Shown here: one piece after another, positions 59,484 to 64,000 of the stretch
Position numbering within the stretch: position 1 is the stretch's first letter
Layout: every line of letters starts with the position of its first letter
Source of the DNA: Lachnospiraceae bacterium
Lineage (GTDB): Bacteria; Bacillota; Clostridia; Lachnospirales; Lachnospiraceae
Direction: 5' to 3'
DNA length: 64,000 nt
Assembly (NCBI GenBank): GCA_029053015.1
Contig: JAIDHX010000018.1
Location: 17,039-81,038, forward strand
The notes under the pieces: model-generated
What the model was told of the DNA's origin: nothing
The model's database searches: none
The model's input: only the letters and a program-made list of their open reading frames with translations
Position numbers and translations under genes: made by a program

Positions 59484-60119
59484 TCATAAACCCCAATTTT
59501 TCAATTCCTCCAAAAATTCCTTGTAGTCATCATCTGACCAATAGAAAGTCAGTTCTTCCTCTGTATATTCGCCCGGGGTATCACGCATGAAGTTGTTGCC
59601 GATGTCATATCCAAATCTGTTCAATACAGCCTCCGCAAATTCTCTGAAAAACATACCAATCCCTGTTATGACGTTTCCATCTTCCACGATTCCTTTGTGT
59701 GTGAAGTTATCTTTTTCCACAAAGTCAAAAGTGTCTGCCATCTGCATAAAAAAGCCCGAAGTAAACTTCTTACCCGTTAGAATGCCTGCTTTAGATAATA
59801 AAATTGGTGAGGATGAAATTGCCGCGAAAACGATGTCCGAACCATTTCCGCTCCTAATAAATTCGATTAACTTGTCATCAAACAACGCAGGCAACGGATT
59901 GATTGTCCCCGGCAAAATTACACAATCATAGTCTGTAATCTTTGCCTCTGCCGTTGTTTTGGTAGGAATAACCCGCAAACCATCCTCGCTGTAATATTCC
60001 TTATTCTCGCTTGCAATGTAATCAATCTTCTCGTCAAACCAGACCGTTAGTGCTGATGTCAGACAGGTTATCTCCTGCAAAGAAAAGTCCGGATATAATA
60101 AAACTGCAAATTTTCTCAT
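59484..60119 (-). CDS. DJ-1/PfpI family protein lacking the nucleophilic cysteine
   Basis: 211 residues from ATG 60119 (GGAGG 9 bases ahead). DJ-1 fold: FAVLLYPDFSLQEITCL, ILPGTINPLPALFDDK and the nucleophile elbow, here AAISSSP rather than AAICxxP. The usual catalytic cysteine is thus a serine, so glyoxalase or protease chemistry is doubtful. Common roles for such variants are transcriptional or regulatory. The upstream junction contains GGATTTATGGAGGA. Confidence 0.87.
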   Translation of the reverse strand: MRKFAVLLYPDFSLQEITCLTSALTVWFDEKIDYIASENKEYYSEDGLRVIPTKTTAEAKITDYDCVILPGTINPLPALFDDKLIEFIRSGNGSDIVFAAISSSPILLSKAGILTGKKFTSGFFMQMADTFDFVEKDNFTHKGIVEDGNVITGIGMFFREFAEAVLNRFGYDIGNNFMRDTPGEYTEEELTFYWSDDDYKEFLEELKNWGL

Positions 60120-60144
60120 TCTGCTTTCCTCCATAAATCCAAAA

Positions 60145-60669
60145 TTAACATACTTTTTTGTAAATTAACATTCCATTACCATAAGGGTCATCTTCTGCTC
60201 CTAATTCTTCTTTGACAAATTCATAACCATTCTTTTCAAGAACTCTTACCGAAGCATGATTCCCATGCATAACACGTCCATATAAAATGTTTATCTCAAA
60301 AGTTTCAGCTATATACTTTGTCATTGCCATTAAAAGTTCAGTCGCATACCCTTTTCCGCTATACTTTTTACAAATTCCGTAGCCGACTTCCACCTCATTT
60401 GGATTTCCTTCCACTTCATTTACACCCGTATCACCTATCAATTCGCCTGTACTTTTTAATTCAACAGCCAATACATATGGTAAATGCTTATTATTTACAC
60501 AATCAATATAGAAATTGATTGCTTCCTCTGTTTCTTCGATATCTGCATAACTTTCATTCGGAATCCATTTTTTTACCTCTTCCTCCAAATGATTTTTATA
60601 CAAACATCGGGCATCCTCAAGTTCAAATTTTCTAATCTTTAAATGCTCTGTTTCAAATATGTACTCCAT
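60145..60669 (-). CDS. GNAT acetyltransferase (RimJ/RimL-like)
   Basis: 174 residues. Motifs: GDTGVNEVEGNPNEVEVGYG, CKKYSGKGYATELLMAMTKY and HASVRVLEKNGYEFV. Likely acetylates ribosomal protein or small amine; target unknown. Starts with MEYIFETEHLKIRKFEL. Confidence 0.93.
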   Translation of the reverse strand: MEYIFETEHLKIRKFELEDARCLYKNHLEEEVKKWIPNESYADIEETEEAINFYIDCVNNKHLPYVLAVELKSTGELIGDTGVNEVEGNPNEVEVGYGICKKYSGKGYATELLMAMTKYIAETFEINILYGRVMHGNHASVRVLEKNGYEFVKEELGAEDDPYGNGMLIYKKVC

Positions 60670-60698
60670 TTCCTATTCCTCTCTAACTTCTGATTTGA

Positions 60699-61211
60699 TT
60701 ATTTAGGCAAGCCTGTGATAAAGGAAATAATCCTTTCTGCCGTTTCCTCAACAGACATATCACTGTTATCAATGAACAGCGGTACCTTTCCCTTATTTTT
60801 CCGAAACCATTGATTATATGCAATCTGTGGTCGTATAGCCTCATCAGAATCAAATCCGCGTTCTTTAGGTCTGGCACGAAGACGTTGTTCAATCTTCTCG
60901 TCGGTCGGACACAGTACAATAAAGTATGTCGATTCGATATTTTCGGGAATCGTATGTTTTCCAATATAATCCTGCGGATTCAGACAACTGGCAAACACCA
61001 GATTCCTTCCGTCAGCCCGACGTACAGCTTCTTCCAGACAGTCATCACTGTACTTATGTTCATAATCCGTTCCCGCATAATCCCACCAGTTAATTCCCAC
61101 TTCATCTGTATCTATACAGACATATCGACATGAGTCGAGGCGCTTTTCTATTTCCTCCTTTATCGTTGATTTGCCAGCCCCACATGTACCGGTAATAACT
61201 ACAAGTTTCAT
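60699..61211 (-). CDS. P-loop nucleotide kinase-like protein
   Basis: 170 residues. Walker A GTCGAGKST, YVCIDTDEVG, and a lid-like RARPKERGFDSDEA. Similar small kinases phosphorylate nucleosides or antibiotics. The upstream junction is the fullest copy of the repeat seen in this region (61212-61277). Substrate unknown. Confidence 0.85.
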   Translation of the reverse strand: MKLVVITGTCGAGKSTIKEEIEKRLDSCRYVCIDTDEVGINWWDYAGTDYEHKYSDDCLEEAVRRADGRNLVFASCLNPQDYIGKHTIPENIESTYFIVLCPTDEKIEQRLRARPKERGFDSDEAIRPQIAYNQWFRKNKGKVPLFIDNSDMSVEETAERIISFITGLPK

Positions 61212-61239
61212 GTCTTGTTTCCTCCATAAATACCGACTT

Positions 61240-61267
61240 ATTTCTTCATCTTACCAACAAACCGGAA
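61240..61267. repeat. junction repeat copy 2
   Basis: Matches 50963-50990 at 26 of 28 bases. It continues into TATTTATGGAGG just before the kinase start, and its other side (GAACGATAACTTCCGGTTTG on the minus strand) aligns with GAACAATAACTTTCAGGTTTG at the end of the decayed methyltransferase near 51506-51526. Confidence 0.85.
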
Positions 61268-61277
61268 GTTATCGTTC

Positions 61278-62069
61278 TCAGCCTACGGTACACAGCTTGC
61301 CTCTAAGGACATATCCGATTTTCTCGTAACAAGCATTCGATGCGGCATAATCTGCATCAGTATAAAGCATAGGCATATATCCTGCGTCCTTTGCCATTTG
61401 GGTGACCTGATAAACAAGATTTTCTGCGTAGTGCTTTCTTCGATACTCCTCACGCGTATACACTAATCCGACACCTGCCAAATCACCATTTGGTCTGAAG
61501 TTACAGATAGCCACATGTCTGCCTTCTGCATTTCTCCAAAGGAAGTGACTGCCACTTCTTATGGCTTCCTCCGCTTTGCGGCGATATGCTTCGAGACTAT
61601 CTTGATCTACCCCGGTTTCTCTATGAAAGAGATCCATAAACTCAACCAGCTCGTCGATATCCTCCGCCACACATCTATGTAATTCGCCGTCGGCCCGTAC
61701 ATACGGTTCTATGGGGTTTGGGCAGTCATAGGCAAACATATTTGTTGTAATGGATAGAACCAGTTTATCTTCCGACGCTCTTCTTATAAAATAATCGGCT
61801 AAGTCATATTTCAAATTGAAAGTATGCCCCTCAGTGAGCAAACCATTTTCTTTGACAAGCTCATAGGCTTTTTCCTTTTCTTCTTTCGCCACATCATCCG
61901 GAGTCCATATCCATACCGGATACGGATTGCATGTAAAGCAAATAATTAACCTTTCATGATCAGTTAAAAGCAGTTCGCATTCTCCGCCCATAATGCGGCC
62001 AAGCACAAAAAATGTATATTTGTCCTTCTCTAATATTTTATAGTCTCTTTCATCTGCAAAGCAGTCCAT
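61278..62069 (-). CDS. GNAT family N-acetyltransferase
   Basis: 263 residues from ATG 62069, which has GGAGG 5 bases ahead; the longer frame to 62108 lacks an SD. The N-terminal half is a diverged GNAT-like domain, the C-terminal half has GLVYTREEYRRKHYAENLVY and ASNACYEKIGYVLRGK. Upstream contains GGAATTTGTGGAGGT, again the junction motif. Confidence 0.87.
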   Translation of the reverse strand: MDCFADERDYKILEKDKYTFFVLGRIMGGECELLLTDHERLIICFTCNPYPVWIWTPDDVAKEEKEKAYELVKENGLLTEGHTFNLKYDLADYFIRRASEDKLVLSITTNMFAYDCPNPIEPYVRADGELHRCVAEDIDELVEFMDLFHRETGVDQDSLEAYRRKAEEAIRSGSHFLWRNAEGRHVAICNFRPNGDLAGVGLVYTREEYRRKHYAENLVYQVTQMAKDAGYMPMLYTDADYAASNACYEKIGYVLRGKLCTVG

Positions 62070-62166
62070 AGTAACCTCCACAAATTCCTTTTTAACCACT
62101 GCTTCCATTCATATATTGCTGCAACCGATCAGCAAATTTGCCAATGTGTATACCATCAACTTTCTG

Positions 62167-62418
62167 TCAATCTTCTATGGTTTCTCCGTGAATGCATACT
62201 CTACATTCGTCTGGGCACTTTGCATCGAACATTTTAGCGCGGACATTACCGTAATCCAGATCAGCTCCATTTTGTAGAGCATAAACAAGAGGATAGATGT
62301 TGCTCCACAATTCGTGGCATAATGGAGGGCACAAATCCTCAACAATAAATTCTTGTCCTTGCTTAAAATAGCCACTTCGACATCGGCTTTCGGTAATCGT
62401 AAGTTTCACCCTCCGCAT
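62167..62418 (-). CDS. TIGR04076 family protein
   Basis: 83 residues from ATG 62418 (GGAGG 9 bases ahead). VKLTITESRCRSGYFKQGQE, then VEDLCPPLCHELW, and a C-terminal CPDECRVCIHGE: cysteines C-x3-C-x2-C and others suggest metal binding. TIGR04076 proteins are small, conserved in anaerobes, function unknown. A longer frame to 62517 exists. Confidence 0.85.
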   Translation of the reverse strand: MRRVKLTITESRCRSGYFKQGQEFIVEDLCPPLCHELWSNIYPLVYALQNGADLDYGNVRAKMFDAKCPDECRVCIHGETIED

Positions 62419-62724
62419 TTCCATTACCTCCATAAATTCTGATTTTTCGTTTTGGAACATTTTTTTGATAATGGGCCAATTTTCGCCCGCTGATTCCGTT
62501 TTCAGCCATATTCCCATTAGTGGACCAGGTTAGTCACTTTCGGTATCGATAAGATCATATCCATTGTCTTGTATGGCACCATTAGAAACTTTTCAATACG
62601 ATCTGGAACTCCCTTTTCAGATCAAGGTTGCTAATGCTCTATTCCCTATAATTCGTCGTCAAAGGGCCGGGACAGGGAACTATCCATAACGGATAACTCC
62701 ACGAAAACCGGAACTTGTCAATTT
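62419..62724. other. 306-bp gap with no gene recognised
   Basis: Neither strand has a credible start and SD. It contains the junction motif AGAATTTATGGAGGT at 62426-62440 (minus), preceded by GAAAAATC as in the copy near 50950. Confidence 0.6.
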
Positions 62725-63144
62725 TTACTTTTCAATTCTTTTAATCATACCATATCCTGTATATCCAAAAGGCACTTTTGTAAAACCACACTTTTCATAA
62801 AACTCTTCTTTTCCACCCATTGACATTAAATTTATACTACTTGATTGACCTTTTTCTGTTCTATTTTCAATTTCTTTTATGATCTCATCTATAATTTTTT
62901 TACCTATCCCCCGTTTTTGATACTTTGGATCAACTACAACATCAACGACCAGATAATATAGTCCATCTCCTATTACCCTGCCCATACCTATAACTTTGTT
63001 ATCATATATCGCCTTTTTAATAATCACGCTATTCTTTATTGCGTTTTCTACTATGTGTATATTTTTAATATTCCATCCCACAGATCTTCTCAAATCATGA
63101 TATTCATCAACTGTTAATCCATCTCTTATTTCAATCACTTTCAT
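62725..63144 (-). CDS. GNAT family N-acetyltransferase
   Basis: 139 residues. VVDPKYQKRGIGKKIIDEII is the acetyl-CoA loop and EEFYEKCGFTKVPFGYTGYG the end of the core. The N-terminus (IRDGLTVDEYHDLRRSVGW) matches the small GNAT group often found in gene cassettes. Upstream has GGAATTTATAGGAGG. Substrate unknown. Confidence 0.92.
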   Translation of the reverse strand: MKVIEIRDGLTVDEYHDLRRSVGWNIKNIHIVENAIKNSVIIKKAIYDNKVIGMGRVIGDGLYYLVVDVVVDPKYQKRGIGKKIIDEIIKEIENRTEKGQSSSINLMSMGGKEEFYEKCGFTKVPFGYTGYGMIKRIEK

Positions 63145-63489
63145 CTCCTCCTATAAATTCCAGGTTATTGCTTTGCATATTATCATACGCCTCCAGAAAC
63201 TTCAACATAAGTTGGTGAAATTGCCAGAGTTTTATTCCATGTCATGCTTACTTGCTAAATTCCTTATCCTCTCTTAGCTCTTTTAATAAATATGGTTTAA
63301 CAATTCTTTTGTCTAACTTTCTATGATTTCTTGCAATATACGCAAGTCCTAATGCAGCATTAGCCCGTATTAGGACTTGCTATGTTCCATAAGCTTTACA
63401 CAAATATCTTGTGCCGGCTTCCAATATTGGGCATATTCACCTATGCTCAATGGAAGCAATAACAATTCATCCTCGTTTTCAATTGTTGT
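63145..63489. other. 345-bp gap with inverted repeat and out-of-gene coding tail
   Basis: Contains GCAAGTCCTAAT (63342-63353) and its perfect inverse at 63369-63380, a hairpin without T-run. From 63370 to 63489 the minus strand continues the frame of the next gene after its TAA: TTIENEDELLLLPLSIGEYA, then QYWKPAQDICVKLMEHSKS, TAA. This suggests that gene was once longer. Confidence 0.55.
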
Positions 63490-64000
63490 TTAATCATGAA
63501 TATACTTTAGAACCACATCTTCATTTAAAACTGTAACTTCGTCTCCGTTTACTTCTAACTTTATATAAATCTGTGTTTTTCTCTCATCGTCTGCAAGATG
63601 AAAAATAACAAAATCCGGTCCTTTGTCACTTAATAACGACTGGTCAAAGTAGTTTACCTGAACTCCTTCAAAAACAACCAAATCCTTTGCATTATTTTTC
63701 TCGATATAGTCATATGCAAATCTTAATTCCTTCAATGCAACATAATAATTATTAATCTGATGGGAGTAAAGTTTTTTGTTGTAGTACATTTCCACATTAT
63801 CACTCGGAACAATCATACTTACTTCTTCAGAAGTCATGGTATCCAAATATGCATACTTCTCTTCACCAGTTTTTTCATACACTCCAAAAGGCGTAGTTTG
63901 AAGCAGTGGTTTTCGATCCTGCAAATCCATTGTATAATCCCACAAGTAAATATCATGTGGCGAATCTTCACCTTGTACCTTAAAGTCCTCGCTATAACCC
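63490..64000 (-). CDS. unknown protein, 5' end beyond window
   Basis: The frame is open to the right edge (SEDFKVQGEDSPHDIYLWDY), so the true start lies outside. About 169 residues are visible: FGVYEKTGEEKYAYLDTMTS, then MYYNKKLYSHQINNYYVALK, FHLADDERKTQIYIKLEVNG. Acidic and soluble, no domain recognised. It ends at a TAA after YIHD, but the same frame continues for 39 codons past it to a second TAA, so a nonsense change may have shortened it. Confidence 0.6.
   Translation of the reverse strand, partial: GYSEDFKVQGEDSPHDIYLWDYTMDLQDRKPLLQTTPFGVYEKTGEEKYAYLDTMTSEEVSMIVPSDNVEMYYNKKLYSHQINNYYVALKELRFAYDYIEKNNAKDLVVFEGVQVNYFDQSLLSDKGPDFVIFHLADDERKTQIYIKLEVNGDEVTVLNEDVVLKYIHD

Noticed and set aside
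49146..63144. True integron
   Set aside because: No tyrosine recombinase IntI is in the window and the junctions lack clear RYYYAAC/GTTRRRY core sites; only a cassette-like organisation is claimed.

Overview
The window looks like a chromosomal segment of an anaerobic, gut-type Firmicute of the class Clostridia, most likely Lachnospiraceae. Pointers are the extended Clostridia-type RlmD, a class III fructose-1,6-bisphosphatase, a lysine riboswitch in front of dapA, YerC/YecD, DUF1836, CD3324-type and TIGR04076 proteins, AGGAGG ribosome binding sites and strong TTGACA/TATAAT-type promoters. From about 2.6 kb onward nearly every gene is on the minus strand, so genes on the plus strand often mark regulators or inserted DNA. 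No rRNA, tRNA or CRISPR array was recognised.

Layout. 0-2.6 kb: an LplB/LplC-type sugar ABC transporter with a divergent LacI regulator and a palindrome-rich control region. 2.6-5.0 kb: a two-flavodoxin-domain protein and an SDR epimerase. 5.1-13.3 kb: an AT-rich accessory island with a KilA-N protein carrying a duplicated 28-bp palindrome, an HTH protein, a broken insertion sequence with a truncated tandem partner, a 660-residue protein of eight 54-residue repeats ending in a VSR-like nuclease domain, a DUF4062 protein and a TIR plus four-TM protein. The island ends in a decayed parA beside the 3' end of rlmD, which suggests the scar of an integrative element. 13.3-23.8 kb: core genes (rlmD, pcrA, a large c-di-GMP enzyme, an SPFH/zinc-ribbon pair, an HTH regulator).

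23.8-31.0 kb: an ABC solute-binding lipoprotein gene is split by a 6,140-bp serine-recombinase element. The two halves rejoin in frame at a shared GTTGA. The cargo includes a 2TM-GAF protein with a small partner, two related XRE regulators, a coiled-coil protein with an Ada-like zinc module, and hicAB. 31-49 kb: mostly core genes: PHP phosphatase, DUF1836, YerC with an 18-bp palindromic operator, bactofilin with a degenerate LytM partner, PTS EIIC, cold-shock protein, stand-alone HisA, an SPFH protein with an RHH repressor, fbp, and riboswitch-controlled dapA-dapB.

49-64 kb: a co-oriented run of small, mostly unrelated genes (acetyltransferases, P-loop kinases, deaminase, DJ-1, TrmH, unknowns) whose upstream junctions repeat recognisable sequences. 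This resembles a gene-cassette array, but no integrase is visible. An agr-like LytTR/histidine kinase/lipoprotein unit sits inside it.

The best leads for something undescribed are the TIR/DUF4062 pair with the neighbouring repeat-nuclease, the cargo of the serine-recombinase element, the KilA-N palindrome pair, and the junction repeats of the right-hand array. All family calls were made by eye from sequence motifs; no database search was run.
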